DNA from: Oscillospiraceae bacterium | Lineage (GTDB): Bacteria; Bacillota; Clostridia; Oscillospirales; Ruminococcaceae | DNA: 64,000 bases | Direction: 5' to 3' | Assembly (NCBI GenBank): GCA_030539275.1 | Contig: JAUNSK010000021.1 | Coordinates: forward strand, 1 to 64,000 | Made by a program: the position numbers and the translations under genes | Notes under the pieces: generated by a model | The model's input: the letters and a program-made list of their open reading frames with translations, nothing else | Databases searched by the model: none | Told to the model about the DNA's origin: nothing | Shown: piece by piece, positions 8,064 to 16,665 of the stretch | Layout: each line of letters begins with the position of its first letter | Position numbering within the stretch: position 1 is the first letter of the stretch

Positions 8064-8911
8064 CCATTAATAACTTGTCAATCAACCTCAGATCATATCT
8101 TAAAGAGCATAATATAGAAAATTACAGTTTTGAAGCAAGATGCATCATTGAAAGTGTCCTGGAACTGACACATGAACAACTGATTGCAAACCAGAATGCT
8201 GTTGTAAACTCAGCCCAGGTTGCCCTTATTCAGAAGGCGGCAGACAAAAGAGTATCCGGATATCCTCTGCAGTATATTCTCGGGGAATGGGAATTTTTCG
8301 GACTTAAATTTTTTGTAGGAGAAGGAGTTCTTATACCAAGGCAGGATACCGAGACTCTTGTAAGCTGTGTAATCAACAATGCCAAAGTCAGACGTAATCC
8401 GAAAATCATTGATTTATGCAGTGGTTCGGGTTGCGTTGCAGTCAGTGTCTCTGAGTATGTTAAAAACTCCAGCGTTTGTGCCGTAGAACATTCACCTGTT
8501 GCTCTTTCCTATCTCCTCAGAAATATAGAACTTAACAAATCAGAAGTTGAGGCATATGACGGAGACGTACTGAATAATGAATTTTGCGGTAACTACTCAG
8601 AAATCGATATTATTTCATGCAACCCTCCTTATCTCACGCCTGATGATCTTCATAACCTGCAGCCGGAAGTCAGGTTTGAACCGGTCATGGCGCTTGATGG
8701 CGGATCGGATGGTCTGATGTTTTATAAACGAATAACATCACTGTGGAAAACTACACTTAAAAACGGCGGTATGATTATCTATGAAATAGGAATCGGACAG
8801 GAAAACGATGTTTCTGATATAATGACTTCTGAAGGATTTACAGATATAAAGTTTGAGAAAGATCTTAATGGCATCATACGTGTCGTATCAGGAGTATATA
8901 AAATTATATAA
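8057..8911 (+). CDS. prmC: Peptide chain release factor N5-glutamine methyltransferase
   Basis: 284 aa, TTG start overlapping the end of the DUF1385 gene, with TGGAGGA upstream. PrmC methylates the GGQ glutamine of release factors RF1/RF2. Visible: an N-terminal helical domain (about 1–75), the PLQYILGEWEF segment, the SAM-binding IIDLCSGSGCVAVS motif, and the NPPY catalytic signature (ISCNPPYLTPDDL). Length is normal. No release factor gene is adjacent, unlike in many Firmicutes. Confidence 0.93.
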   Translation: MVTINNLSINLRSYLKEHNIENYSFEARCIIESVLELTHEQLIANQNAVVNSAQVALIQKAADKRVSGYPLQYILGEWEFFGLKFFVGEGVLIPRQDTETLVSCVINNAKVRRNPKIIDLCSGSGCVAVSVSEYVKNSSVCAVEHSPVALSYLLRNIELNKSEVEAYDGDVLNNEFCGNYSEIDIISCNPPYLTPDDLHNLQPEVRFEPVMALDGGSDGLMFYKRITSLWKTTLKNGGMIIYEIGIGQENDVSDIMTSEGFTDIKFEKDLNGIIRVVSGVYKII

Positions 8912-8944
8912 ATATTAAAACGATGATAATATTATTATAAAAGC

Positions 8945-8987
8945 AAAAAAGCAGTGGATCCCACAAATCAGGATTCACTGCTTTTTT
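8945..8987. terminator. Bidirectional terminator between prmC and the Par-like gene
   Basis: Arms AAAAAAGCAGTGgATCC and GGATtCACTGCTTTTTT with a short loop. A and T runs on both sides let it stop transcription from either direction. Confidence 0.85.
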
Positions 8988-9002
8988 AAGCGTTTTTATA
9001 TT

Positions 9003-9536
9003 TCAGGCATTAGCCTCTTTTTTATGAAAAAGTCTCTTGAAAAATCCTTTTTTCTCTTCAGAAACAGTAAGCAGGCGGAACTGTTCCTGTTCTGCCCTGT
9101 GCAGCTGCTGCTGCTGATCAATCAGTTTCTGAAGCTCAGATATCTGCTTGTCTTTTGCCTGCAGCTGCTCCTGCATCTTTTCATGCTGACTCTGATTACA
9201 GTTGATCAGTTCAGTTATCTGAACATCTTTAGAACTTATCTGATCTGTCAGGACCTTTAATGTTGTATCAAAATATGATGTAAATACAGCTTCCTGAGAT
9301 TTCAGTAAACCGCTTTCAGTTTCATTTTCAGATTCTTCAGCTGACTGTCCTCCGGCACTGTCAGTAAAAAGATCAAGTGCATCTCTGCTGATAAGCTTCA
9401 TCTTTCCGCTGTACTCAACGTATTGATTAAGCGGGTTTTCAGGCTGATTAAGCCTTTTATATATTGCCTGCGTTGTAACGTTTGCAAGCGTTGCAAATTC
9501 TTTTATAGTAACATACTGCTGTCCTGCCTGTTCCAT
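9003..9536 (-). CDS. HTH plus coiled-coil protein resembling single-component plasmid Par/DUF536
   Basis: 177 aa. The N-terminal 50 residues form a MerR/excisionase-like helix-turn-helix (TIKEFATLANVTTQAIYKRL). An acidic linker (about 58–78) leads to a long Gln/Glu/Lys-rich coiled coil (about 90–155, with QEQLQAKDKQISELQKLIDQ) and a basic C-terminal tail, KKGFFKRLFHKK. This layout matches DUF536-type proteins and the single-protein Par of staphylococcal plasmid pSK1, in which the HTH binds a centromere-like repeat upstream of the gene. RBS AGGAGGAG precedes the ATG. The promoter is perfect consensus and is overlapped by TTGGTT motifs, suggesting autoregulation. No plasmid replication genes are near. 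Alternative: an ordinary HTH regulator with a coiled-coil dimerisation arm. Confidence 0.65.
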   Translation of the reverse strand: MEQAGQQYVTIKEFATLANVTTQAIYKRLNQPENPLNQYVEYSGKMKLISRDALDLFTDSAGGQSAEESENETESGLLKSQEAVFTSYFDTTLKVLTDQISSKDVQITELINCNQSQHEKMQEQLQAKDKQISELQKLIDQQQQLHRAEQEQFRLLTVSEEKKGFFKRLFHKKEANA

Positions 9537-9580
9537 AGTACTCCTCCTGGTGCGTTTAAAGGGTTGTAAACTTATAATCT

Positions 9581-9724
9581 ATTGGTTTAATTATACCTCA
9601 TTTATTGATAATTGTCAATCAGAATTGGTTTTGGCTATTTTATGTTTTAAAATAACCAAACATGAGATTTTATGTGGTTGCATCGTATGTTTGCAATTAA
9701 TCAACCAAAGATTCAACCTGGTTT
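9581..9724. repeat. Clustered TTGGTT/AACCAA motifs upstream of the Par-like gene
   Basis: TTGGTTT occurs near 9582 and 9625, AACCAA near 9653 and 9703, and CAACC plus GGTTTT near 9714–9724. The pair at about 9629–9657 forms an inverted repeat, TTGGCTATTTTA facing TAAAATAACCAA, with one mismatch. The position over and behind the promoter fits operator or partition sites for the adjacent HTH protein. This is inference from position. Confidence 0.5.
9590..9618 (-). promoter_or_regulatory. Consensus promoter of the Par-like gene
   Basis: Minus strand TTGACA (9618–9613), 17-nt spacer, TATAAT (9595–9590). The -10 is embedded in TTGGTTTAATTATACC and the -35 in the inverted repeat TTGA-N6-TCAA, so a repressor bound here would block transcription. 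Confidence 0.75.
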
Positions 9725-9770
9725 TAATTAATTAATCAGATCATTTCTCTTATATATCTTTATATCAAAT

Positions 9771-10123
9771 AGACCGGTCTTAAATATACTGCTCAGTACT
9801 GAATACTATAATAGAAATATACCCTGAAGTCAGACCAGGAATCCAGACCAGCTATGATAGATAATATTTAATTGAACAAATGCAGCATCTCAGAAAAGTG
9901 ATTGACTATCAATAAAATTTGTTTCTCTGGTCCGGTAAGAAAGTCAGTGTAAAATAACAGGTTGTAAATAATATGAATCAGAGATATACCATTCTCCTGA
10001 TTTTAAATTAAAAAGTTTTACAGAGGATAAACATAATAATAAGTAAGTATACGATATAACTTAATTCATCATGTCAGTATCAGAACTTAATTAGTTGTTA
10101 TTAATTTTAATACCTGGTCAGAC
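9771..10123. repeat. Dispersed CAGACCAG/CTGGTCTG-like motifs in a gene-free stretch
   Basis: AGACCGGTCT (perfect palindrome, 9771–9780), CAGACCAG (9831–9838), CAGACCAG (9844–9851), CTGGTCCGG (9927–9935) and CTGGTCAGAC (10114–10123). These stand out as GC-rich islands in very AT-rich DNA. The whole stretch from 9541 to 10362 has no convincing gene. Confidence 0.45.
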
Positions 10124-10362
10124 TTTTTGGACTTAACTCATTATAAAAATATCTGCGCATATTTCTTTACATATTTATATAACTACTATAGCTTTATAAT
10201 AAAGTATATAATATCTGAAATCATCACAAACTAATAAAGCCATATGATTATTTTTGCGTACACCAGCACGCAGCAACTTCTCTGCTAAAAGACTCATAAT
10301 CATATATAAAAAGCTATCAAAATAAATAAAAAGATTTTTTTTGATTTTTTTCAAAAAAAGTA

Positions 10363-10391
10363 TTGACAAACATAATGTTTCATTGTATAAT
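10363..10391 (+). promoter_or_regulatory. Perfect consensus promoter for tRNA-Pro/tRNA-Thr
   Basis: TTGACA (10363–10368), 17-nt spacer, TATAAT (10386–10391), then TATGAAGCTGT, which is nearly repeated at the second tRNA promoter. Confidence 0.85.
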
Positions 10392-10419
10392 TATGAAGCT
10401 GTCTGATGAATGACATCAA

Positions 10420-10493
10420 CGAGGCGTAACTCAGTTTGGTAGAGTGCTTGGTTTGGGACCAAGATGCCGCAGGTTCGAGTCCTGTCGCCTCGA
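10420..10493 (+). tRNA. tRNA-Pro (TGG anticodon)
   Basis: The acceptor stem CGAGGCG pairs with CGCCTCG. Anticodon arm CTTGG-TTTGGGA-CCAAG gives TGG. The T arm has GGTTCGAGTCC. CCA is not encoded. It is three bases upstream of tRNA-Thr and surely co-transcribed with it. Confidence 0.95.
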
Positions 10494-10496
10494 TAT

Positions 10497-10569
10497 GCTG
10501 GTGTAGCTCAGTTGGTAGAGCAGCTGATTTGTAATCAGCAGGTCGGGGGTTCAAGTCCGTCCACCAGCT
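10497..10569 (+). tRNA. tRNA-Thr (TGT anticodon), copy 1
   Basis: Acceptor GCTGGTG/CACCAGC, anticodon arm GCTGA-TTTGTAA-TCAGC giving TGT, T arm GGTTCAAGTCC, discriminator T, no encoded CCA. Identical over all 73 bases to the copy at 10659–10731. Confidence 0.95.
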
Positions 10570-10618
10570 TTTAAAATTTATTAATCCTGAATGGTAAAAA
10601 ATAAATTTTAAAAAAGTC

Positions 10619-10647
10619 TTGACAACAAAGACATGATGTGATATAAT
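10619..10647 (+). promoter_or_regulatory. Second perfect consensus tRNA promoter
   Basis: TTGACA (10619–10624), 17-nt spacer, TATAAT (10642–10647), flanked by AAAAAAGT upstream and GAAGCTGT downstream as in the first tRNA promoter. Confidence 0.85.
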
Positions 10648-10658
10648 TAAGAAGCTGT

Positions 10659-10731
10659 GCTGGTGTAGCTCAGTTGGTAGAGCAGCTGATTTGTAATCAG
10701 CAGGTCGGGGGTTCAAGTCCGTCCACCAGCT
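10659..10731 (+). tRNA. tRNA-Thr (TGT anticodon), copy 2
   Basis: Exact duplicate of copy 1 with its own promoter 11 bp upstream of the mature 5' end. Cloverleaf features are as in copy 1. Confidence 0.95.
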
Positions 10732-10745
10732 TCAAAATTAAATAT

Positions 10746-10827
10746 GGGAGAGTTCCCGAGCGGCCAATGGGGGCAGACTGTAAATCTGTTGCTTTCAGCT
10801 TCGATGGTTCGAATCCATCCTCTCCCA
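10746..10827 (+). tRNA. tRNA-Tyr (GTA anticodon)
   Basis: Acceptor GGGAGAG/CTCTCCC, anticodon loop CTGTAAA giving GTA, and a long class II variable arm (TTGCTTTCAGCTTC region), as expected for bacterial tRNA-Tyr. It is 14 bp behind tRNA-Thr copy 2 and ends at a terminator. Confidence 0.95.
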
Positions 10828-10832
10828 CTATT

Positions 10833-10865
10833 AATTTCCTACATAATCATGTAGGAAATTTTTTA
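10833..10865 (+). terminator. Terminator of the tRNA cluster
   Basis: Arms AATTTCCTACAT and ATGTAGGAAATT around a 4-nt loop, followed by a T run. Confidence 0.88.
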
Positions 10866-10982
10866 TGCAAATTTTTTTTAGCATAATAGTTATTATATTG
10901 TCCAATATTATAAAATAATTGTTGTTATAGTAAAAAATATTACAGCAACAACATGCGGCCACCCAGATTAGGAGGATTTTTT

Positions 10983-12803
10983 ATGGTAAGAAATGATTTA
11001 AGGAACATAGCCATTATAGCCCACGTTGACCATGGTAAAACAACACTAGTAGATGAAATGCTCAAACAGGGCGGTGCATTCCGTGAAAACCAGACTGTTG
11101 CTGAACGTGTTATGGACAGTAATGACCTAGAAAAAGAAAGAGGTATTACAATTCTTGCAAAAAACACATCAGTATACTATAAAGATACAAAAATTAATAT
11201 CATAGACACTCCTGGACATGCAGACTTCGGAGGAGAGGTTGAGCGTGTACTTAACATGGTAGACGGAGTTCTTCTTCTTGTTGATGCTGCAGAGGGTCCG
11301 ATGCCTCAGACAAGATTTGTTCTCTCAAAAGCTCTTGAAATGGGACATAAAATAATTATTGTTGTAAACAAAATTGATAAGCCTGATGCCAGACTTGATG
11401 AGATAGGCGATGAAGTTCTTGAACTCCTTCTTGATCTTGATGCAAATGAAGAACAGCTTGAAAGTCCAGTGCTCTTCTGTTCAGGAAGAAGCGGTACAGC
11501 ATCTCTGAGCCAGTACGAAACAGGCAAGGATCTTACTCCTCTGTTTGATACAATTTTAAGTTATATTGAACCTCCGCAGGGTGAAGATGACCAGCCTCTT
11601 CAGATGCTTATTTCTTCTATTGATTATAATGAATATGTTGGACGTATCGGCATAGGCCGTATTGAAAGAGGTTCTATCAAGGTAAACCAGAACGTAACTA
11701 TCGGAGACCACTTTGATTCTAAAAAACCTTACAATGCGAAGATCGCTTCTGTATATCAGATTCAGGAGCTTAACAGAGTTCCTGTTGAAACAGCTACTGT
11801 CGGCGATATCGTATGGATAAGCGGAATAGAAAATATCACTATAGGTGATACAATATGTGATTCAACTTCTGAGTTTGAAGCACTTCCTTTTGCTAAGATA
11901 AGTGAACCTACTGTCGAAATGACATTTGCAGTAAATGACAGTCCTTTTGCAGGAAGAGAAGGAAAGTTTGTTACATCAAGACAGCTTCGTGCAAGACTTT
12001 TCAAAGAGCTTCTTAAGGATGTATCACTGAGAGTAACAGAAACAGAAAACACAGACTCATTCAGAGTATGCGGACGTGGTGAAATGCATCTTTCAATACT
12101 TATTGAAAACATGCGTCGTGAAGGCTTTGAACTTTCTGTAAGCACACCGCACGTTCTCTTCAAAGAGATAGACGGCAGAAAATGTGAACCTATGGAGCTT
12201 CTCGTTATCGATGTTCCTGAAGACTGCGTTGGCTCCGTAATGGAAAAAATGGGAACAAGAAAAGCTGAAATGCTTACAATGCACCCACAGGGCAAACGTA
12301 TGAGACTTGAATTCAAAATACCGGCAAGAGGTCTTTTCGGATACAAGAGCGAATTCCTTACAGATACTAAGGGTGAGGGTATCATGAGCAGCATATTTGA
12401 AGGATACGAACCATATAAGGGAGAAATTCAGAAAAGAACTACAGGCTCTCTTGTTTCATTTGAAACAGGTGAAGCGGTTACTTACGGACTTTATAATGCT
12501 CAGGAACGCGGATCATTATTTATTCCTGCAGGTGTTCCTGTTTATGAAGGAATGATCGTAGGTGCTTCTCCTAAGGCTGAAGATCTTGTTGTAAATGTCT
12601 GCAAGAAGAAACATCTTACAAATACTCGTGCAAGCGGAAGCGATGATGCATTAAGACTTGTACCTCCAAGAATTTTAAGTCTTGAAGACAGTCTCGAATT
12701 TATTGCAGACGATGAGCTGCTTGAAATAACTCCTAAAAACATCAGAATCCGTAAAAGAATTCTTGATAACAGTATGCGTGCAAAGAACAGAGCAAAAAAA
12801 TAA
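10983..12803 (+). CDS. typA: GTP-binding ribosome-associated protein TypA/BipA
   Basis: 606 aa. A translational GTPase of the EF-G family that binds the ribosome and supports 50S assembly and stress adaptation. Visible: G1 [10 protein letters not shown], the switch I RGITI segment, G3 [15 protein letters not shown]4 NKIDKPDAR, an EF-G-like domain II, and the BipA-specific C-terminus ([20 protein letters not shown]). The start is ATG 10983 with TAGGAGGAT 6 nt upstream; an in-frame ATG at 10953 precedes the RBS and is rejected. It is followed by a strong terminator and is monocistronic. Confidence 0.96.
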   Translation: MVRNDLRNIAIIAHVDHGKTTLVDEMLKQGGAFRENQTVAERVMDSNDLEKERGITILAKNTSVYYKDTKINIIDTPGHADFGGEVERVLNMVDGVLLLVDAAEGPMPQTRFVLSKALEMGHKIIIVVNKIDKPDARLDEIGDEVLELLLDLDANEEQLESPVLFCSGRSGTASLSQYETGKDLTPLFDTILSYIEPPQGEDDQPLQMLISSIDYNEYVGRIGIGRIERGSIKVNQNVTIGDHFDSKKPYNAKIASVYQIQELNRVPVETATVGDIVWISGIENITIGDTICDSTSEFEALPFAKISEPTVEMTFAVNDSPFAGREGKFVTSRQLRARLFKELLKDVSLRVTETENTDSFRVCGRGEMHLSILIENMRREGFELSVSTPHVLFKEIDGRKCEPMELLVIDVPEDCVGSVMEKMGTRKAEMLTMHPQGKRMRLEFKIPARGLFGYKSEFLTDTKGEGIMSSIFEGYEPYKGEIQKRTTGSLVSFETGEAVTYGLYNAQERGSLFIPAGVPVYEGMIVGASPKAEDLVVNVCKKKHLTNTRASGSDDALRLVPPRILSLEDSLEFIADDELLEITPKNIRIRKRILDNSMRAKNRAKK

Positions 12804-12810
12804 AAAATCA

Positions 12811-12847
12811 GCGGCTGTCAGAAAATATTTCTGACAGCCGCATTTTT
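12811..12847 (+). terminator. Terminator of typA
   Basis: Perfect 14-bp arms GCGGCTGTCAGAAA and TTTCTGACAGCCGC with a 3-nt loop, then ATTTTT. The convergent kinase-like gene ends just beyond it. Confidence 0.92.
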
Positions 12848-12854
12848 ATATGGA

Positions 12855-13466
12855 TTATAAAGCTGAATCTTTTACTATTTTAGTTATAAGACCTGCACAT
12901 GCATCTATGCCAAGAGAATCACTGTTAAGACAAAGATCATAATTGTCTTTAGCGCCCCATTTCTGGCCTGTGTTCAGATTATAGTAAGTTGACCGTTTTT
13001 TATCATGTTTTCTTATTACTGAGTATACTTCATTCTGAGGTATATCATATTCATCAACAGCACGCTTTGCCCTGGCATTCTGCGGAGAATAGATAAAGAC
13101 ATTAAGAGTATCATCACGTATTTCTTTTAATATATTGTCTGCACAGCGTCCGACAATAACACACGGACCCTGATTTGCAATAGATTTGATTACTTCTCTT
13201 TCCTCAATATATATACGGTCATTTATAGGAAGTGTTGTACCCATACTGATATTTGTCATAAGTGACATACTATACAGCAGACTGCTTGCAGCAGTTTCAT
13301 CAGCATATTTTATATCTTCAGCGGACATATCAAGTCTGTCAGCAGCCATATGAAGTATTTCTTTATTGTATAATGGAATACCCAGAGCTTCTGACACTAT
13401 TTTTCCAATTAATCTTCCGCCGCTGGCATATTCTCTTCCTATTGTTATAACATTTATTTTACCCAT
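12855..13466 (-). CDS. Cytidylate kinase-like family protein
   Basis: 203 aa. It starts MGKINVITIGREYASGGRLIGKIV, a P-loop-like start typical of the cytidylate-kinase-like family (PF13189 type) that is distinct from true Cmk. Later segments are CVIVGRCADNIL, VFIYSPQNARAKR and a C-terminal YDLCLNSDSLGI block that often binds the base in this group. It is widespread in gut Firmicutes, and its substrate is unknown. RBS GGAGGGT; consensus promoter at 13499–13527. Confidence 0.85.
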   Translation of the reverse strand: MGKINVITIGREYASGGRLIGKIVSEALGIPLYNKEILHMAADRLDMSAEDIKYADETAASSLLYSMSLMTNISMGTTLPINDRIYIEEREVIKSIANQGPCVIVGRCADNILKEIRDDTLNVFIYSPQNARAKRAVDEYDIPQNEVYSVIRKHDKKRSTYYNLNTGQKWGAKDNYDLCLNSDSLGIDACAGLITKIVKDSAL

Positions 13467-13498
13467 AAGATATACCCTCCTTTGAAACAGTATATCTT

Positions 13499-13527
13499 AT
13501 TATAGTATTATACTTTAAATTTGTCAA
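13499..13527 (-). promoter_or_regulatory. Promoter of the cytidylate-kinase-like gene
   Basis: Minus strand TTGACA (13527–13522), 17-nt spacer, TATAAT (13504–13499). Confidence 0.7.
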
Positions 13528-13609
13528 CACTTCTAAATAATAGATAAAAAGTTTTAGTATTTTTATACTAAACCAATAAATAGTTTTTTGCGATTATGTT
13601 TAAAAAATA

Positions 13610-15610
13610 TTATATTTTTACACCAAGAACAATGTTTTCTTTCATTATATACTGTTTCATCATACAAAGATCATTCAGCATTACCTGATTATCAATTATT
13701 ACATCAGCATTTATAAACGCCTGACCCTCAAGTTTTTTATCACCTAAACAGTAAAGACTAATAAGAGTCATATCTGACATATCAACAACAGAGTTTAAGT
13801 CTGCATCTCCGTACAGTGTTTCCTGTGTACTTTCTTCTTTCTTAGCCCATTTAATATTTGATATAAGAATATTATGGGCACCGGTCTTCGCTGCATCGTC
13901 AACATTTCCCATCTGAAATTTTATATCAATTGAGTTTTCAGCTTCAAATTTCATGTCATAGTGGAAATGCCTGCTCTGCGTCCCTACACTGAGCTTTTCT
14001 TCAAAATATCTTTTATACTCCGTATTTTCTGCTGTAAGAATAATATTTCTCTCTGCAGATGATATAATATCAAAGTCAAGACAATACTGTGCATCCGGCT
14101 CAACCTGTTTATTTTTCAGATATGCCATGACACTGTACTCATTAATACCGGTATCAGTTATTTTTACAGAGCATCCGCTGTCTGCGTTTGATATCTGAGC
14201 CTGTGCATTTTCAATATACGGAGTCAGGGTTTCGCATTTAAGTTCTCCGGGAATGTGTATAACTGAGTTATCATGATATACCCTGACGTAATCTATATCC
14301 ATTTCCTTTGGTCCGTTATCAAATATACCGGGATCTGCATGAAAACCATCTACACCATCAAAATTACCTCCTACTGCAAGATTAAGTATAATATAAAAGT
14401 TCTGATCAAACGGTGCCGGAAAAGCTCTGCCTGCGCAGTACCACTGCGTCTGAGTACTGTACAGTGTATCGTCAATATACCACTTTATACTGTTTTCATC
14501 CCATTCTATAGAATATGTATGCCAGTTTTCTGTTGAATCATTATCTTCAAAGAAATAATTGTTTGTAAGATATTTGTTTGCAGGCCATGTATCTCCGAAG
14601 TGGATCGTTCCGCATATCTCCTGAGGTCTGCTTCCGTATCCCTCCATAATATCAATTTCTCCGGATGATGCCCACTCACCATATACTTTATCCTCAGGCA
14701 GCATCCATATAGCCGGCCATAATGATTTTCCTGAGTCTACTCTTGCTTTTACTTCGACCTTTCCATAGCAGGTGGAGAACTTATTCTTTGTAGTGATCTT
14801 TGCTGATGTATAATCATAATTTCCCTGTATACTGTCTGTGTAATTTTCTTTTTTAGCGAAGATCCTGAGCACTCCGTCACTGATCTGTGTATTTGTGTCA
14901 GTATAGAACTGCTGTTCATTATTACCCCATCCGTTTGTTTTATAGCTTCCGTCATCATTAAGCATCCAGTTTCCTATATCATATGACCACTTGCTTAAGT
15001 CAAGCTCAGGACTGTCAAATTCATCAGACCAGTCAAGGATCCAGTTTTTCTGAGTATCTTCACTTACTGTCATTTGCTCGTCTTCCTGAGTTATTTCATT
15101 ATTCCAGGAGAAATCTGAAATGCAGATTGTATGCTCCTGCAGTGGAGCACCCGCTGTTTTGCCCATCTGAAATTTTATATCATATATACCTGCCACAGAC
15201 GATCCGACCTCAAAATGAAAATCTGACTTTGCTGTATCAACATATATTATCTCATCAAATATCCTGTTGTATGACGTATCCTCGACTGTCACTTCAATAT
15301 CACGTGCACAGGATGATGAAACAGAAAAATCAAGACTGCAGCTCTGTGAGGGCTGAATGCTTACACCTTCGAGTACAGCCATGACACTGTATGGTTTATC
15401 TCCTGTATTGCTAACAGAGATCTGACACCTTTCAGAGTCGTTTCTGAAAGCTGCATCACCGCCTTCCATAAAATAAGGCTTAAAAGTTGCGGGAGCTGCA
15501 CAAACTGCTGTGCTGGTGCATGATCCTGAGGGCAGCCCGCAAACTGCTAGCAATATGACCAATACATAACACATTATGGTTTTAATTAATTTTTTATTTA
15601 TTTGTGTCAT
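13610..15610 (-). CDS. Secreted GH16 endo-beta-glucanase with twin accessory modules and dockerin
   Basis: 666 aa. A signal peptide (residues 1 to about 39) is followed by a jelly-roll-like module (about 42–170), a GH16 catalytic domain (about 188–447), a second copy of the jelly-roll module (about 462–588) and a C-terminal dockerin (about 600–658). The catalytic motif is GEIDIMEG, with nucleophile E318, D320 and acid/base E323, the laminarinase/lichenase type. The two flanking modules share YSVMA and DIKFQMG segments and are probably carbohydrate-binding. The first dockerin calcium loop is canonical (D602, D604, N606, D610, D613); the second is degenerate, with I638 where Asn is usual. It likely docks to a scaffoldin and cuts mixed-linkage or 1,3-beta-glucans. 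Confidence 0.9.
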   Translation of the reverse strand: MTQINKKLIKTIMCYVLVILLAVCGLPSGSCTSTAVCAAPATFKPYFMEGGDAAFRNDSERCQISVSNTGDKPYSVMAVLEGVSIQPSQSCSLDFSVSSSCARDIEVTVEDTSYNRIFDEIIYVDTAKSDFHFEVGSSVAGIYDIKFQMGKTAGAPLQEHTICISDFSWNNEITQEDEQMTVSEDTQKNWILDWSDEFDSPELDLSKWSYDIGNWMLNDDGSYKTNGWGNNEQQFYTDTNTQISDGVLRIFAKKENYTDSIQGNYDYTSAKITTKNKFSTCYGKVEVKARVDSGKSLWPAIWMLPEDKVYGEWASSGEIDIMEGYGSRPQEICGTIHFGDTWPANKYLTNNYFFEDNDSTENWHTYSIEWDENSIKWYIDDTLYSTQTQWYCAGRAFPAPFDQNFYIILNLAVGGNFDGVDGFHADPGIFDNGPKEMDIDYVRVYHDNSVIHIPGELKCETLTPYIENAQAQISNADSGCSVKITDTGINEYSVMAYLKNKQVEPDAQYCLDFDIISSAERNIILTAENTEYKRYFEEKLSVGTQSRHFHYDMKFEAENSIDIKFQMGNVDDAAKTGAHNILISNIKWAKKEESTQETLYGDADLNSVVDMSDMTLISLYCLGDKKLEGQAFINADVIIDNQVMLNDLCMMKQYIMKENIVLGVKI

Positions 15611-15641
15611 AAGAAATCACCCTTTTATATAATTTTTTGTA

Positions 15642-15670
15642 ATTATATCACAATCAGTTTCATTTTACAA
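15642..15670 (-). promoter_or_regulatory. Promoter of the GH16 gene
   Basis: Minus strand TTGTAA (15670–15665), 17-nt spacer, TATAAT (15647–15642), close upstream of the RBS AAGGGTG. Confidence 0.65.
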
Positions 15671-15952
15671 GCATATATTAACTTTTAAATATATTTAATT
15701 TTTAATAGCATAATAAATACATATTATATCAGCATTTTTATATATTTTATAATGCTTTTGACAAATGGCTTTTTTATTACTGTTTTTTTTTATAAAATAT
15801 TTTAAACTACTGAATAATATCCCTGTAAAATACAAACAATATAAATGCAAAGGTACTGAGACTACATTCAGTATTATGCTGTTTATGACCGTATTTCAGG
15901 TCTTACACAGTACGCACTATGTGTAAACTAACTAAATTCGGAGGTAGTTAAT
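15671..15952. other. AT-rich intergenic region upstream of spoVT
   Basis: No gene. It lies between the divergent GH16 and spoVT genes. A forespore (sigma-G/F) promoter would be expected for spoVT, but I could not place one convincingly. Confidence 0.5.
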
Positions 15953-16492
15953 ATGAAAGCTACAGGAATAGTCAGAAGGATCGACGATCTTGGCAGAGTA
16001 GTTATTCCTAAAGAAATCAGAAGAACAATGAGAATCAGAGAAGGCGATCCACTCGAAATATATACCAGTAACGACGGAGAAGTTATTTTTAAAAAATATT
16101 CAGCAATAAATGAAATGTCAGAAAATGCAACACAGGTAGCAGAAATTATGGTCAAACTTGCCGGCTGCCCGATTGTTGTTTTTGATCGTGACCATGTTGT
16201 AGCAGTTGCAGGCGTATCGAAAAAAGAGTTTAATGAAAGACGAGTTTCATCCGCTCTTGAAGATATACTTGAAAGCCGCAAGAATTATTTCAGAACCTCT
16301 GCAGATTCACCACAGATAACACCAGTTGAAGGAATTGATAAATTCGCTATTGCATGTGTACCTATAGTGTCATCAGGAGATGTTACAGGTGCTGTAGCTT
16401 TTCTTGAAGAGGGAAGCAGTGTAACTGCAAGTGAACTCCAGTCAAGTCTTATACAGGCTGCTGCTCAGTTCCTTGGGAAACAGATCGAATAA
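15953..16492 (+). CDS. spoVT: Stage V sporulation protein T, AbrB-family regulator
   Basis: 179 aa, the usual SpoVT length. The N-terminal swapped-hairpin AbrB DNA-binding domain (MKATGIVRRIDDLGRVVIPKEIRRTMRIREGDPLEIY) is followed by a GAF-like C-terminal domain (about 56–178). In Bacillus, SpoVT tunes sigma-G-dependent forespore genes; the same role is inferred here. Strong RBS CGGAGG. It is monocistronic, ending at a terminator. Confidence 0.95.
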   Translation: MKATGIVRRIDDLGRVVIPKEIRRTMRIREGDPLEIYTSNDGEVIFKKYSAINEMSENATQVAEIMVKLAGCPIVVFDRDHVVAVAGVSKKEFNERRVSSALEDILESRKNYFRTSADSPQITPVEGIDKFAIACVPIVSSGDVTGAVAFLEEGSSVTASELQSSLIQAAAQFLGKQIE

Positions 16493-16501
16493 CTTTTGTA
16501 A

Positions 16502-16537
16502 GCCCTGACACAAGAAAAATAAGTGTCAGGGCAGTTT
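16502..16537 (+). terminator. Terminator of spoVT
   Basis: 10-bp arms GCCCTGACAC and GTGTCAGGGC followed by a T-rich tract. Confidence 0.85.
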
Positions 16538-16595
16538 TATATTCTTTTATGCATTATTCTGAATTATCTGATATTATGATTTGTGTAAAAACACT

Positions 16596-16625
16596 ATGAC
16601 AAAAAATTCAAGAACATGATATAAT
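16596..16625 (+). promoter_or_regulatory. Possible promoter of the small ORF / carD-like pair
   Basis: ATGACA (16596–16601), 18-nt spacer, TATAAT (16620–16625), about 30 nt ahead of the GAGGTG RBS. Confidence 0.5.
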
Positions 16626-16665
16626 ATATATATATTAATCTGATATTATATCTGAGGTGAGCTTC

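Larger units (their letters stand above)
9541..10362. other. 820-bp gene-free region between Par-like gene and tRNA cluster
   Basis: Very AT-rich, stop codons in all frames at short intervals, and no ORF with an RBS and family resemblance. Apart from the Par-like promoter, the TTGGTT cluster and the CAGACCAG-type motifs, I see no RNA gene or mobile element. Confidence 0.6.

Noticed and set aside
9550-9735. 61-aa ORF in the region upstream of the Par-like gene
   Set aside because: No RBS, low-complexity hydrophobic product, and it overlaps the promoter and repeat motifs on the opposite strand.
10351-10716. ORF on the minus strand repeating MNPRPADYKSAALPTELHQ
   Set aside because: This is the antisense of the tRNA-Thr copies, a well-known spurious ORF type with no RBS or independent support.
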